DNA of 64,000 nt from CAVSIP01 sp963728075 (GCA_963728075.1 CAVSIP010000007.1:434001-498000), one strand, 5' to 3'. Positions 44,010 to 52,562 are shown, counted from the stretch's first letter. The notes: generated by a model from the sequence alone, not told the origin. Program-made: numbers and translations.

Positions 44010-44522
44010 ATGGCCGCACGGGCGGACGAGCGGGCGCTGCGGGCGCTGTACGACGCGCACGCGTCGTCGCTGCTCGCGTACGCGTTGCGGCTGTGCGGCG
44101 GGGACCGGCAGCGGGCGGAGGACATCGTGCAGGAGACCGTCGTCCGGGCCTGGCGCCACCCGGAGGTCCTCGACGACGACCGGGACGTGCGCCCGTGGCT
44201 GTTCACCGTCGCCCGCCGGATCGCCATCGACGGCCACCGGGCCCGCAAGGCGCGCCCGCCGGAGGTGACCGACGAGGCGCTCGCGGCCGTCCCGGTCGCC
44301 GACGAGATCGACCGCGCGCTGGACGGCTGGCTGGTCTCCGACGCGCTCGCCGCCCTGTCCGCCGAGCACCGGGCCGTCCTGGTCGAGACGTACTACCGCG
44401 GCCGGTCGGTCGCGGAGGCGGCCGCCCGCCTCGGCATCCCGCCCGGCACGGTGAAGTCGCGGACGTACTACGCGCTGCGCGCGCTGCGGCTGGCCCTGCA
44501 GGAGCGGGGGGTGACGTCATGA
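44010..44522 (+). CDS. ECF RNA polymerase sigma factor
   Basis: A 170-residue group IV sigma factor: region 2 reads LRALYDAHASSLLAYALRL and GDRQRAEDIVQETVVRAWRH, region 4 reads LSAEHRAVLVETYYRGRSV followed by GTVKSRTYYALRALR. The ATG at 44010 sits seven bases after GGAG; a GTG at 43983 is possible. Its stop overlaps the anti-sigma ATG, the usual sigma/anti-sigma pairing. No obvious own promoter repeats are seen. Confidence 0.92.
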   Translation: MAARADERALRALYDAHASSLLAYALRLCGGDRQRAEDIVQETVVRAWRHPEVLDDDRDVRPWLFTVARRIAIDGHRARKARPPEVTDEALAAVPVADEIDRALDGWLVSDALAALSAEHRAVLVETYYRGRSVAEAAARLGIPPGTVKSRTYYALRALRLALQERGVTS

Positions 44523-45142
44523 CCTGTGCCCGGCGGACCGACCTGGGCGCGTACGTGCTCGGCGGGCTCGACCCCGCGGAGCGGGCACGGCTCGAGGGCC
44601 ACCTCGACGGCTGCCCGGCCTGCCGGGAGGAGCTCGCCGAGATGGCCCCCCTGCCCGGGCTGCTGGCCCGGGCCACGCTTCAGGAGGCGGCGGCCGGGCC
44701 GCCCGCGCCGCCGCCGGTCGAGCGGCTGCTGGCCCAGGTCCGGCGGGAGCGGCAGCGCCGGCGGGTGCTCGCCGCCGCCGCGGCCGTCGCCGTGCTCGCC
44801 GGGGGCGGGGTGGGCGCGTACGCCGCGTTCGGCCCCGAGGCGGGCCCGCCCGCGCTCGTGGCGGCCGGGCCGACCGGCGTGCACGCCCGGGTGACGCTGG
44901 CCGACCGGCCGTCCGGCACGGTCGTCCAGCTCACGCTGCGCGGGGTGCCGCCCGGTGAGCACTGCCGGCTGGTCGCCGTCGGGCGGGACGGTTCCCGGGA
45001 GGTCGCGGGCAGCTGGGAGGCGAACTACGAGGGTGCGGCGGAGATGACCGGCAGCACGTCGATGACCCGCGCGGCCCTCGACCGGCTGGTCGTCGAGACC
45101 CTCGACGGCCGTACGCTCGTCACCGTGCCGGTCGCGGGCTGA
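44519..45142 (+). CDS. Membrane anti-sigma factor with zinc-finger (ZAS) domain
   Basis: A 207-residue protein with the H-x3-C-x2-C zinc motif (H28, C32, C35 in HLDGCPAC), a single membrane helix (about 83-103) and an extracytoplasmic beta domain that senses the signal. It binds and inhibits the sigma factor encoded just before it. The external domain contains VVQLTLRGVPPGEHCRLVAV, similar to SigL/SigK anti-sigma sensor domains. Coupled to the sigma gene by ATGA-type overlap. Confidence 0.9.
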   Translation: MTCARRTDLGAYVLGGLDPAERARLEGHLDGCPACREELAEMAPLPGLLARATLQEAAAGPPAPPPVERLLAQVRRERQRRRVLAAAAAVAVLAGGGVGAYAAFGPEAGPPALVAAGPTGVHARVTLADRPSGTVVQLTLRGVPPGEHCRLVAVGRDGSREVAGSWEANYEGAAEMTGSTSMTRAALDRLVVETLDGRTLVTVPVAG

Positions 45143-45190
45143 CCCGTACCGGGGAATAGGAGCTGGCCCGCCGGTGTCGAACTCCCTGTC

Positions 45191-45649
45191 ATGACCGGTC
45201 TGATCGTGCTCGTCGCCGTGCTCGCCGCCGCCTCGGCGTACGGCGCGTTCTGGCGCGCGCGGCAGGGCCGGGTCCGCGCGGTCGACGGGGACCGGCTGAC
45301 CGCCGCGGAGGTCGGTGCGCCGCTGGGCGAGCAGGCGACGCTGCTGCAGTTCTCCTCCGCGTTCTGCGCGCCGTGCCGGCAGACCCGGGTCGTGCTCGCC
45401 CGGGTCGCCGACGGCCGCGCCGGGATCGCGCACGTCGAGGTCGACGCCGAGTCCCACCTGGACCTGGTGCGCCGGCTGAACGTCCTCAAGACGCCGACCA
45501 CGCTGGTGCTCGACGCGGCCGGCCGGGTGGTGCTGCGGGCGGCGGGCGTCCCCCGTACCGAGCAGGTGCTCGCCGCCCTGTCCTCGGTGGCCCCGTCCTC
45601 GGTGGCCCCGTCCTCGGTTGCGCCCGGTACGGGCGCCCCCGTACGGTGA
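45191..45649 (+). CDS. Membrane-anchored thioredoxin-family protein
   Basis: A 152-residue protein with an N-terminal helix (about 4-20), then a thioredoxin fold with CAPC (C59, C62), DAESHLDLVRRLNVLKTPTTL and a cis-Pro. The C-terminus is a repeat of Ser-Ser-Val-Ala-Pro coded by 15-base units. It probably faces outside the membrane and reduces or oxidises protein disulfides. M. tuberculosis thiX (Rv0816c) lies next to the LmeA gene, as in this neighbourhood. Confidence 0.85.
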   Translation: MTGLIVLVAVLAAASAYGAFWRARQGRVRAVDGDRLTAAEVGAPLGEQATLLQFSSAFCAPCRQTRVVLARVADGRAGIAHVEVDAESHLDLVRRLNVLKTPTTLVLDAAGRVVLRAAGVPRTEQVLAALSSVAPSSVAPSSVAPGTGAPVR

Positions 45650-45654
45650 CCCGC

Positions 45655-45738
45655 GTGACGTTCCCGGCAGGTGCGCTCCTGTGGAGCCGGCGCGCGGTGG
45701 ACCTGTGCCGCGTGACCACCTGCCTGTGTCACTCCTGA
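45655..45738 (+). CDS. Cysteine-rich leader peptide (candidate attenuator)
   Basis: A 27-residue ORF (GTG start) ends VDLCRVTTCLCHS. Actinobacterial sulfur genes are often preceded by such short peptides with an RRxVDLCR-type core and terminal cysteines, which sense cysteinyl-tRNA through ribosome stalling in M. smegmatis. The next gene (DUF4395) belongs to those sulfur loci. The peptide stop lies 42 bases before the DUF4395 start. The leader identity is by similarity of motif and place; the RNA switch itself is not drawn. Confidence 0.7.
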   Translation: MTFPAGALLWSRRAVDLCRVTTCLCHS

Positions 45739-45779
45739 CGCTTCCGCGCCCCGTTCCCTTCGCGTCCGTCAGGAGATCT

Positions 45780-46208
45780 GTGTCCATGTCCGTGGACCCG
45801 CGCGGCCCGCGTTTCGCGGCCGTCCTCACCACCGTCGTCCTCGCCGCCGTCATCGTCACCGGCAGCGGCTGGCTGCTGCTCGCCCAGACCGTGCTGTTCG
45901 CGCTCGGTGCCACCCTCGGCCCCGCGCGCTCGCCGTACGGCGTGCTGTTCCGCCGGGTGGTCCGGCCCCGCCTCGCCCCGCCGACCGAGCTCGAGGACGC
46001 CGCCCCGCCGCGCTTCGCGCAGGGTGTCGGGCTGGCGTTCGCCGTCATCGGCACGGCCGGCTACCTGGGCGGGCTGGCCTGGCTCGGCCTGGTCGCCGCG
46101 TCGTTCGCGCTCGCCGCCGCGTTCCTCAACGCGGCGTTCGGCTACTGCCTGGGCTGCGAGCTCTACCTCGTCGTCAAGCGCCTCACCGCCCGCCGCGCCC
46201 TCGCCTGA
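45780..46208 (+). CDS. DUF4395 membrane protein
   Basis: A 142-residue membrane protein with four hydrophobic helices (AVLTTVVLAAVIVTGSGWLL and GVGLAFAVIGTAGYLGGLAW among them) and the conserved Cys pair in GYCLGCELY. DUF4395 genes sit with rhodanese and thioredoxin genes in actinobacterial sulfur loci, suggesting a role in sulfur-compound handling or uptake. The GTG at 45780 has AGGAG four bases away; ATG 45786 is an alternative. Preceded by the cysteine leader peptide. Confidence 0.88.
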   Translation: MSMSVDPRGPRFAAVLTTVVLAAVIVTGSGWLLLAQTVLFALGATLGPARSPYGVLFRRVVRPRLAPPTELEDAAPPRFAQGVGLAFAVIGTAGYLGGLAWLGLVAASFALAAAFLNAAFGYCLGCELYLVVKRLTARRALA

Positions 46209-46214
46209 CCCGCA

Positions 46215-46263
46215 CGGTCGTGAAGCGAAACGCACCCCTCGGGTGCGTTTCGCTTCACGACCG
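46215..46263. repeat. Palindromic repeat family, copy C
   Basis: A perfect inverted repeat of 23-base arms with a three-base loop (CTC), lying between convergent DUF4395 and SDR genes. The outer 15 bases, CGGTCGTGAAGCGAA, are the same as in copy B, but the centre is different. Likely also acts as a bidirectional terminator here. Confidence 0.88.
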
Positions 46264-46275
46264 GCGGCCATTCGC

Positions 46276-47040
46276 CTAGAAGATCGAGTAGCCGCCGTCG
46301 ATCACGAAGGTGTCGCCGGTGTGGTACGCCGATGCGCGGCTGGCGAGGTACACGGCGATGCCGGCGAAGTCCTCCGGCTCGCCCCAGCGCCGGTGCGGCA
46401 CCCGCTTGAGGACCTTGTCCTGGAAGGCGTCGATGTGCAGGATGCCGTCGGTCATCGGCGTCTCGATCCAGCCGGGCAGGATCGTGTTCGCGCGGATGCC
46501 GTTGCGGGCCAGCTCGACGGCGAGTGCCTTCACCATGGAGATCAGCCCGCCCTTGGTGGCGGCGTAGTGCTCGCCGCGGGCCTGACCCTCGATCGCCGCG
46601 AGCGACGCCGTGCCGACGAGGCTGCCGCCCTCGCCGCGCTCGACCATGTGCCGGGCCGCGGCGCGGAAGGTGTAGAAGGCACCGTCGATGTTGACCCGTA
46701 GCACCCGGCGCCACTCCTCGGCGCTCATCTCCAGGAACGAGCGCGCCATCCCGCCGACCCCGGCGTTGGCGAAGCAGGAGTCGACCTTCCCGAGCGCGGA
46801 GACCGTCTCGGCGAACGCGGTGTCGACCGCGGCCTCGTCGCCCACGTCGCAGCGCAGGGCGACGACGCGGTGCCCGTAGGCCTCGAGCTCCTTCGCCGCC
46901 GCCGCGTTCTTGGTCTCGTTGGTGCCCCAGATCGCGACGTCGGCGCCGTACTCGGCGAGCCCCTTTGCCATGCCGAGGCCGATGCCGCTGTTGCCGCCGG
47001 TGACCAGGGCGACGTGCCCGGTGAGGTCGAACAGTGCCAT
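46276..47040 (-). CDS. SDR family oxidoreductase
   Basis: A 254-residue short-chain dehydrogenase/reductase with NAD(P) motif TGGNSGIG (14-21), NAG-type ANAGVGG, catalytic Tyr-x3-Lys in EHYAATKGG with an upstream Ser in GTASLAA, and the C-terminal HTGDTFVIDGGYSIF. Substrate not assignable. ATG 47040 chosen over GTG 47049. Monocistronic, convergent with DUF4395. Confidence 0.9.
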   Translation of the reverse strand: MALFDLTGHVALVTGGNSGIGLGMAKGLAEYGADVAIWGTNETKNAAAAKELEAYGHRVVALRCDVGDEAAVDTAFAETVSALGKVDSCFANAGVGGMARSFLEMSAEEWRRVLRVNIDGAFYTFRAAARHMVERGEGGSLVGTASLAAIEGQARGEHYAATKGGLISMVKALAVELARNGIRANTILPGWIETPMTDGILHIDAFQDKVLKRVPHRRWGEPEDFAGIAVYLASRASAYHTGDTFVIDGGYSIF

Positions 47041-47070
47041 GCGCGGCACCCTACGGCCCGACGGGTGGGG

Positions 47071-48755
47071 TCAGGCCCCCAGGGCGAGCCAGGTGGCCAG
47101 GTTGACCACGCCGGTGGCGTCGAGGCTGTGCTTGGCCTGGTAGGTCTGCACGGCCGAGCGGGTCTGCGGGCCGAACGCGCCGTCGGCGGTGATGCCGAGC
47201 TGCTGCTGCAGCACCTTCACCGCGGTCCCCGAGGAGCCGTACTTCAGCGTCTGGTCGCGGTACGGGTCGAGCGTCGCGGCGAGGATCAGCGCCTGCCAGG
47301 TGCTCGGGTCGACCACGCCCGAGCCGGACAGCCCGTGCCCGGTCTGGAACGAGCTGACCGCACCCTTGGTCTGCGGGCCGAACGCGCCGTCGGCGGTGAT
47401 GCCGAGCGCGGCCTGCAGCGCCTTCACCGGCGCACCGGACGAGCCCACCTTGAGCGTGGTGCCGGCGTACGGCTTGAGCGCCCCGGGGCCGCCGAGCACC
47501 GGCTTGGGCGCGGTCGCCGAGGTGACCGGGCGGCTGCTCGAGGTGCCGGTACGGAACCGGGCCGGCTTGGGCCGGGACCAGTTCACCCGCGGCGGGACGC
47601 CGGCGGGGTTCGACGTCGGCGTGGGGGTGGGGGACGGAGTGGTCGCCGGGCTCACCCCGCCGGCAGCCTGCAGCAGCGCCGTCCAGGTCTTGGCGTCCAC
47701 GACCCCGCTCGCGGTCAGCGAGTGCTTGGACTGGAAGGTCTTGAGCGCGCCTTCGGTCTCGGGGCCGAACCCGCCGTCGGCGGTGACGCCGAGCGCCTGC
47801 TGCACCGCCTTCACGGCGGGGCCGGTGGAGCCGTTCTTCAGCGTGACGCCGCTCCAGGCCCGCAGCGCGCCGTAGTAGGCCGGCGCGCCGGACGGGGCCG
47901 GGCCGGGCCAGGCGGCGCTGGGGCACTTGGTCGGGTTGGGCGCGCCGTCGCTCTGCGGGGCGAACGACAGCCCGGCGACCCGGCACGGCCCGTAGTCGAC
48001 GGCGCTCACCTGGCCGGTCCACCACGACGTACGGCCCATCGCCCCGGCCCAGCTCAGCGAGAAGTGCACGTGGTTGGTGTGCGGGTCGGGGCCGTTGTAC
48101 GCGCGCCAGCCCTCGTCCAGCCGGTAGGTGCCGAGGATGTGGCGGTTCCAGATGATGTACATGACGCCCAGCCGCCGGGCGTTCGCCGCCTTGTTGCCGT
48201 AGGAGTCGGTGGCCAGCAGCCAGTCGAGGACCGCGTTGACCTCCTTGACCTGCGCCGGGTTGTTGACCGAGACCTTCCAGTCCCAGGCGCGGCCCTCGTG
48301 GTGCTCGCTGACGTCTCCGGGCAGGCACTCGCGGGAGATGCCGTACGTACCGGTGTCCGGGTAGGTCGTCATCAGCAGCTGCGCGAACTTCACCGTGCCC
48401 GGCTTGGCGGCCGGGTCGCAGGAGTCCTGCGGCACGTACGGCTGCAGCGCCTCGATGCTCGCGGTGAACGTCTGCGTCGGCTGCGGCGTCGGGACCGACG
48501 ACTGCGTGGGGGACGGGCTCGGCGACGGCGAGGAGGTCGCGGTCGGCGGCGCGCTGGCCGTCGACGTCCCCGTGGGGGTGCCGGTCGGGGTCGGGGTCGC
48601 CGTCGAGTCCCCGTGGGGGTGCCGGTCGGGGTCGGGGTCGCCGTGTCGGCGTACGCCGACGCGCCGGTCAGCGCGACCACACCCAGCACAGCCGAGATCG
48701 CCAGCACGCCGATGGCGGCGGCTGGTGACTGCTGTGACTGCTGTGACTGGGTCAT
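47071..48755 (-). pseudogene. Secreted M15-like peptidase with three peptidoglycan-binding domains, one frameshift
   Basis: Signal peptide (after MTQSQQSQQS, ending GASAYADT), a Thr/Pro-Ser linker, an M15/VanY-like metallopeptidase domain with SEHHEGRAWDW (SxHxxGxAxD) and the HTNHVHFSLS end, and three PF01471-type peptidoglycan-binding repeats, two carrying TADGAFGPQT and one TADGGFGPET. One base is missing at 48606-48607 in the second of two 42-base linker repeats, so the signal peptide is out of frame with the rest. If corrected, the product is 561 residues and would cut stem peptides in the wall. Confidence 0.82.
48560..48642 (-). repeat. 42-bp tandem repeat in linker of the wall peptidase
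   Basis: Two adjacent copies (48560-48601, 42 bases; 48602-48642, 41 bases) code a Thr/Pro-rich 14-residue linker unit. The second copy lacks one C of GTCGACGTCCCC, which causes the frameshift. Repeat slippage or read error are both plausible. Confidence 0.85.
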
Positions 48756-48899
48756 GGGAAAGTGGTCGGCCGAGTCCCGGCCGAACTTGACCTTCGCACC
48801 CAAACGGACCCTTCGGGTGGATTTCCGCCGCGTGTCGTGACGCCGGAGTCGCTGCCCTGTCACACCGAGATGGTCACAACGGGCCATTCAAGCCCAGGC

Positions 48900-48927
48900 C
48901 CTTTCGGACGATGACGGAACCGAAAGG
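48900..48927 (+). promoter_or_regulatory. Hairpin in 5' region of the WxL-like gene
   Basis: Eight-base arms CCTTTCGG and CCGAAAGG with a 12-base loop lie 28 bases before the ATG. A similar 8-base hairpin occurs before the first SipW-type secreted gene (58412-58437). Both could affect leader structure or translation. Confidence 0.5.
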
Positions 48928-48954
48928 CTGACTCTGGAGAGGGGACCCGCTCCC

Positions 48955-49767
48955 ATGGCACGTAAGCGTCTCGTCGTCGGGGCGGCGGTGGCCCTCGCCG
49001 TCGCCGGCGCAGGTCCCGCGTTCGCCGGTACGAGCTCCACCAGCACGGTGACGGTCGCCGCCGTCGGCGGCTCGCTCGACGTCACGATCGCCGGACCTGC
49101 CGCCATCGCCGGGGCGACCCTCGGCGCGGCCGCCACCGGCAGCCTGCCGGTGGCGACGTGGAGCGACCTCACCGGCACCGGCGCCGGCTGGAACGGGACG
49201 GTGCAGGTCAGCAACCTGACCTACACCGGCACGTGGACCGCCTCCGGGGTGAACACCGGCGTGGTGCTCTCGACGGGTGCGACGGACACCGGGTCCTACA
49301 CCGGCACCGACAACGGCGTGACGTACACCGTGACCTCGACCGACGCCAGCGGCGGGTTCAGCTACACGTCCAACGCCACGGGGGACACGTCCGGCACCGG
49401 CACCGCGACCGCCGGGACGCCCACGGCCGTCGGTACCCAGGGGCTGCTCATCGACTTCACCACGCTGCCGACGGCGGCCGGCGAGTCCTGGACCATCAAG
49501 GTCGGCACCCAGGCCGCGGACGCGTTCACCTACACCGGGTCCACGATCGTCGGCGTCAACCCGCCGGTCGCGACGAACACGAGCAGCGCGATCACCGGTG
49601 GTGGGGTCGGGACGCTCGGCTCGAGCCTGAAGATCCTCTCCGCGGCGGCCGGTACGGGCCAGGGCTCGTTCACCGTGACGCCGAACGTGTCGGTGACCCT
49701 CGACGCGAACAGCTGGGCCGCCACGTACGGCGCCAACGTCCAGTACACGATCGCGAGCGGCCCGTGA
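48955..49767 (+). CDS. WxL-like secreted surface protein
   Basis: A 270-residue exported protein: signal peptide (1-24, ending GPAFAG), Thr/Gly/Ser-rich beta domain, with WTASGVNTGVV and the C-terminal SWAATYGANVQYTI, which resemble the two aromatic motifs of WxL wall-binding domains. The next gene encodes a DUF916/WxLIP-type protein, the known partner family of WxL proteins in Firmicutes. A GGAGAGGGG site precedes the ATG. The TGA overlaps the partner's ATG (one base). WxL assignment is by similarity and context. Confidence 0.7.
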   Translation: MARKRLVVGAAVALAVAGAGPAFAGTSSTSTVTVAAVGGSLDVTIAGPAAIAGATLGAAATGSLPVATWSDLTGTGAGWNGTVQVSNLTYTGTWTASGVNTGVVLSTGATDTGSYTGTDNGVTYTVTSTDASGGFSYTSNATGDTSGTGTATAGTPTAVGTQGLLIDFTTLPTAAGESWTIKVGTQAADAFTYTGSTIVGVNPPVATNTSSAITGGGVGTLGSSLKILSAAAGTGQGSFTVTPNVSVTLDANSWAATYGANVQYTIASGP

Positions 49768-50942
49768 TGCTGGCTCGCCGGGGCGCGGCGCTGCTCGCCG
49801 CGGCCCTGTCGGTCCTCCTTGCGGGTGCCGGCCACGCCTGGGGCGCGGCCGGCACTTCGCCGCCTGCCGGGCCGCCGCCCGGCCTGTCGCTCGTCCCGCC
49901 GGGCCAGCACGGCTACGCGGAGGTCGACCTGGGCCCGGGCGGCACCGCCACCTTCCACTTCCAGGTCGCCAACCACGGCACGGCGCCGGTCGCGTACGAC
50001 CTCGCCACCGTCGGGGCGAGCACGGCTGAGACCACCGGGGTCAACTACGGCCAGCCGGGCGCGGCGCCGGCCGGGTCCCACGACCTGGTCCGCTGGCTGT
50101 CGCTGAGCCGGCGGCACGTCGTGGTCCCGCCGGGACGTGCCGCACTCGTCGACGCGACGGTGCGCGTACCGGCCGGCATCGGGCCCGGCGACTACGTCGG
50201 CGGGGTCGCCGGCGCGCTGCCACCACAGGAGCAGTCTGCGGCCAACGGCGCGGTGGCGCTCAAGACCACGACGCGGACCGTGATCGCGGTCGTCGTCCAC
50301 GTGCCAGGCGCGCTCGCCCGCGGGTTCAGCCTCGCCCGCCCGACGCTGCTGACCTCACGGTCGGGCCGGCAGTACCTGAGCGTGCCGATGACGAGCGCCG
50401 GCGACGCGCTGGTCAAGCCGGACGCGGCCGTGACGCTGCGGGCGTGCGACGGCGGCCCGCCGGTGTTCCAGGCCAGCCGGCATCTCGACACGTTCGTCCC
50501 GCGGACGGCGATCCGCTACCCGTGGCTGATGACGACGCCGATCACGGCGGACTGCCTCGACGGCGTGGTCACCCTCGGCGGGCCGGGCGGACCGGTCGCC
50601 CGGTGGTCCGGGCGGGTCCCCGTCCAGAAGGCGGAGCTGCCGGTCAGCGGTTCCGGTTCGGTCGGGGCGGCGCAGGCGCCGGGCCGGTCCGAGGGTGCGC
50701 CGCAGGGCCGCCTGCCGTGGGCCGTGCCGCTCGCCGGCAGCCTGGTCCTGCTGCTGCTCGTACTGATCGTCGTGCTCGCCGTCCGCGAGTACCTGCGCCG
50801 GCGACGCCGTGCCGCTGCCGTCCCGTGGCCGGCAGCGCCGCCGGCCACGCCGGTCCCACCGGCCCCTGCCCCGCCGGCCCCGGTGCCCTCACCTCGCCCG
50901 AGCGACGCACTCGACCGGTTGCGTACGGGCAGCCGTCAGTAG
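49767..50942 (+). CDS. DUF916-like (WxLIP-type) membrane-anchored protein
   Basis: A 391-residue protein with a signal peptide (about 1-27), two immunoglobulin-like domains (ATFHFQVANHGTAPVAYDLA; the second ends near YPWLMTTPITADC), a C-terminal TM helix (LAGSLVLLLLVLIVVLAV) and a basic, Pro-rich cytoplasmic tail. This is the architecture of WxL-interacting proteins, which cradle a WxL partner at the wall. It directly follows the WxL-like gene. Its last seven bases overlap the convergent DsrE gene. Confidence 0.75.
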   Translation: MLARRGAALLAAALSVLLAGAGHAWGAAGTSPPAGPPPGLSLVPPGQHGYAEVDLGPGGTATFHFQVANHGTAPVAYDLATVGASTAETTGVNYGQPGAAPAGSHDLVRWLSLSRRHVVVPPGRAALVDATVRVPAGIGPGDYVGGVAGALPPQEQSAANGAVALKTTTRTVIAVVVHVPGALARGFSLARPTLLTSRSGRQYLSVPMTSAGDALVKPDAAVTLRACDGGPPVFQASRHLDTFVPRTAIRYPWLMTTPITADCLDGVVTLGGPGGPVARWSGRVPVQKAELPVSGSGSVGAAQAPGRSEGAPQGRLPWAVPLAGSLVLLLLVLIVVLAVREYLRRRRRAAAVPWPAAPPATPVPPAPAPPAPVPSPRPSDALDRLRTGSRQ

Positions 50943-51298
50943 ACCAGCGCCTGGGTGCCCTCGCCCATCACCTCGGCGACGAACGCCTGCGCGCCGGCGA
51001 TCCGTACGCCCGGCAGCAGGTCGGCCGCCGCGATGCCGCGCCGGGCCGCGCACTGCGTGCACAGGGTCAGCGTGCCGCCGGCCAGCACCGCGTCGCGCAG
51101 GTCGCTGAGCGGCGGTGACTCGGCGAGCTCGAACGCCTCGGCCCGGCCGGGCAGCGCGAACCAGGCCGACTCCCCGGTCAGCCAGAGCGACACCTCGACC
51201 CCGCTGGCGACGGCGACCGCGGCGACGGTGAACGCCTGCGCGCACCGCTCGGGGGAGTCCGTACCGGAGGTCGCCTTCACCACGAGCCGCGTCGCCAT
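50936..51298 (-). CDS. DsrE family protein
   Basis: A 120-residue protein with TRLVVKATSGTDSPERCAQA at the start, a VEVSLWLTGESAW strand and a Cys pair in LTLCTQCAARRG, matching the DsrE/YchN fold often linked to sulfur relay. The start at 51298 is preferred over an ATG three codons upstream. Its stop lies inside the convergent DUF916 gene end. Role unknown. Confidence 0.82.
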   Translation of the reverse strand: MATRLVVKATSGTDSPERCAQAFTVAAVAVASGVEVSLWLTGESAWFALPGRAEAFELAESPPLSDLRDAVLAGGTLTLCTQCAARRGIAAADLLPGVRIAGAQAFVAEVMGEGTQALVY

Positions 51299-51340
51299 GC
51301 GGGCCATTGTGCGCACCCCGGGTGCGGCAGACTCCGGGGC

Positions 51341-52480
51341 GTGGACTTCTCCATCACCGACGAGCAGAAGGCCTTCCGGCAGACCGTGCTCGAGTGGGCG
51401 CGGGAGGTCGTCGCTCCCGGCGCGGCCGACCGCGACAAGGAGGGCCGCTGGGACCCAGACGTCTGGCGCTCGCTGGCCGACCAGGGGCTGGCGGGTATGC
51501 CGATCCCGGCGGAGTACGGCGGCGCCGGCGGGTCGATCATCGACTGCTGCCTGGCCAACGAGGCGATCGCCGAGGGCGGCCGCGACGGTGGGCTCAACCT
51601 GTCCCTCGGCGCGCACTGGGTGATCGGCACCGCACCGATCTGGCTGCACGGCACCGAGGAGCAGAAGCGCCGCTGGCTGCCCGGCCTGTGCGACGGCACG
51701 CTGATCGGCTCGTGGGCGTCCACCGAGCCGGGCGCCGGCTCGGACGCCGCCGGGCTGCGTACGACCGCCGTCTTCGACGGCGACAGCTGGGTGCTCAACG
51801 GCAGCAAGATCTTCATCACGAACGGGCCGATCGCCGACGTGTGCACGGTGCTGGCGCGTACGGGGGAGCGGCGCGCCTCGGCGTTCGTCGTCCCGACCGA
51901 CACCCCCGGGTTCACGGTCGGCCGCGAGCTGGACAAGCTCGGCTGCCGTTCCTCACCGACCGCGGAGATCGCGCTGACCGACGTCCGCGTGCCCGCCGAC
52001 GCGATGCTCGGCCCGGAGGGCGAGGCGCTGTGGCGGATCGCGTTCGAGTGCTTCGACTGGGAGCGCACCGTGATGATGGCGAGCAGCATCGGCGAGATGC
52101 AGGCGGTGCTGAACGACACCATTCGCTACGCCAAGGGGCGCGAGCAGTTCGGCCAGCCGATCGCGAGGTTCCAGGCCGTCGCCCACAAGATCGCCGAGAT
52201 GAAGATCAACCTGGAGGTCTGCCGTACGGCGGTGTACCGGGCGGCGTACCTCAAGCAGGCCGGCGAGCCGCACCAGGTGGAGGCCTCGATCGCCAAGACC
52301 CTCGTCGGCGAGCTGTCGGTGAAGGTGGCCCTCGACGCCATCCAGGTGCACGGCGGCTACGGCTACCTCAAGGACTTCTCGCCGGAGCGGTCCCTGCGCG
52401 ACGCGAAGCTGACCTCGCTCGGCGGCGGCACCAGCGAGATCCAGAAACTCATCATTTCGCGCGCGCTGCTCGAGGGCTGA
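51341..52480 (+). CDS. Acyl-CoA dehydrogenase
   Basis: A 379-residue FAD-dependent acyl-CoA dehydrogenase. Signatures are STEPGAGSDAAGLRTTA, the YAKGREQFGQPIARFQAVAH helix and QVHGGYGYLKDFSPERSLRD. The usual catalytic Glu position near the end reads GGGTSEIQ, with Gly replacing Glu. A Glu is instead present in FDWERTVMM, the position used by isovaleryl-CoA and long-chain dehydrogenases. With the nearby methylcrotonyl-CoA-carboxylase-like genes this suggests leucine breakdown. Confidence 0.9.
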   Translation: MDFSITDEQKAFRQTVLEWAREVVAPGAADRDKEGRWDPDVWRSLADQGLAGMPIPAEYGGAGGSIIDCCLANEAIAEGGRDGGLNLSLGAHWVIGTAPIWLHGTEEQKRRWLPGLCDGTLIGSWASTEPGAGSDAAGLRTTAVFDGDSWVLNGSKIFITNGPIADVCTVLARTGERRASAFVVPTDTPGFTVGRELDKLGCRSSPTAEIALTDVRVPADAMLGPEGEALWRIAFECFDWERTVMMASSIGEMQAVLNDTIRYAKGREQFGQPIARFQAVAHKIAEMKINLEVCRTAVYRAAYLKQAGEPHQVEASIAKTLVGELSVKVALDAIQVHGGYGYLKDFSPERSLRDAKLTSLGGGTSEIQKLIISRALLEG

Positions 52481-52503
52481 GGCGCTAGTCTTTTCGGTAC
52501 ACG

Positions 52504-52562
52504 AGAAGGGAGGTGGTCCAACGTTGTGTACTCATTGGACTCGTGAGGTGGCTGTCCGCTAG
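52504..52562 (+). CDS. Mini-ORF with extended Shine-Dalgarno
   Basis: AGAAGGGAGGTGGTCC at 52504-52519 matches the complement of the 16S rRNA 3' end at about 14 of 16 positions. Ten bases after GGAGG, TTG (52524) opens a 12-codon ORF ending at 52562 (Leu-Cys-Thr-His-Trp-Thr-Arg-Glu-Val-Ala-Val-Arg). A GTG at 52526 gives a six-codon alternative. No normal gene begins here. It may be a leader peptide or a ribosome-binding RNA; confidence is limited. Confidence 0.45.

Noticed and set aside
48756..48900. A ydaO (c-di-AMP) or c-di-GMP riboswitch upstream of the wall peptidase
   Set aside because: Some hairpins form (CGGCC/GGCCG, ACCC/GGGT) but none of the conserved core strings of those classes could be matched.
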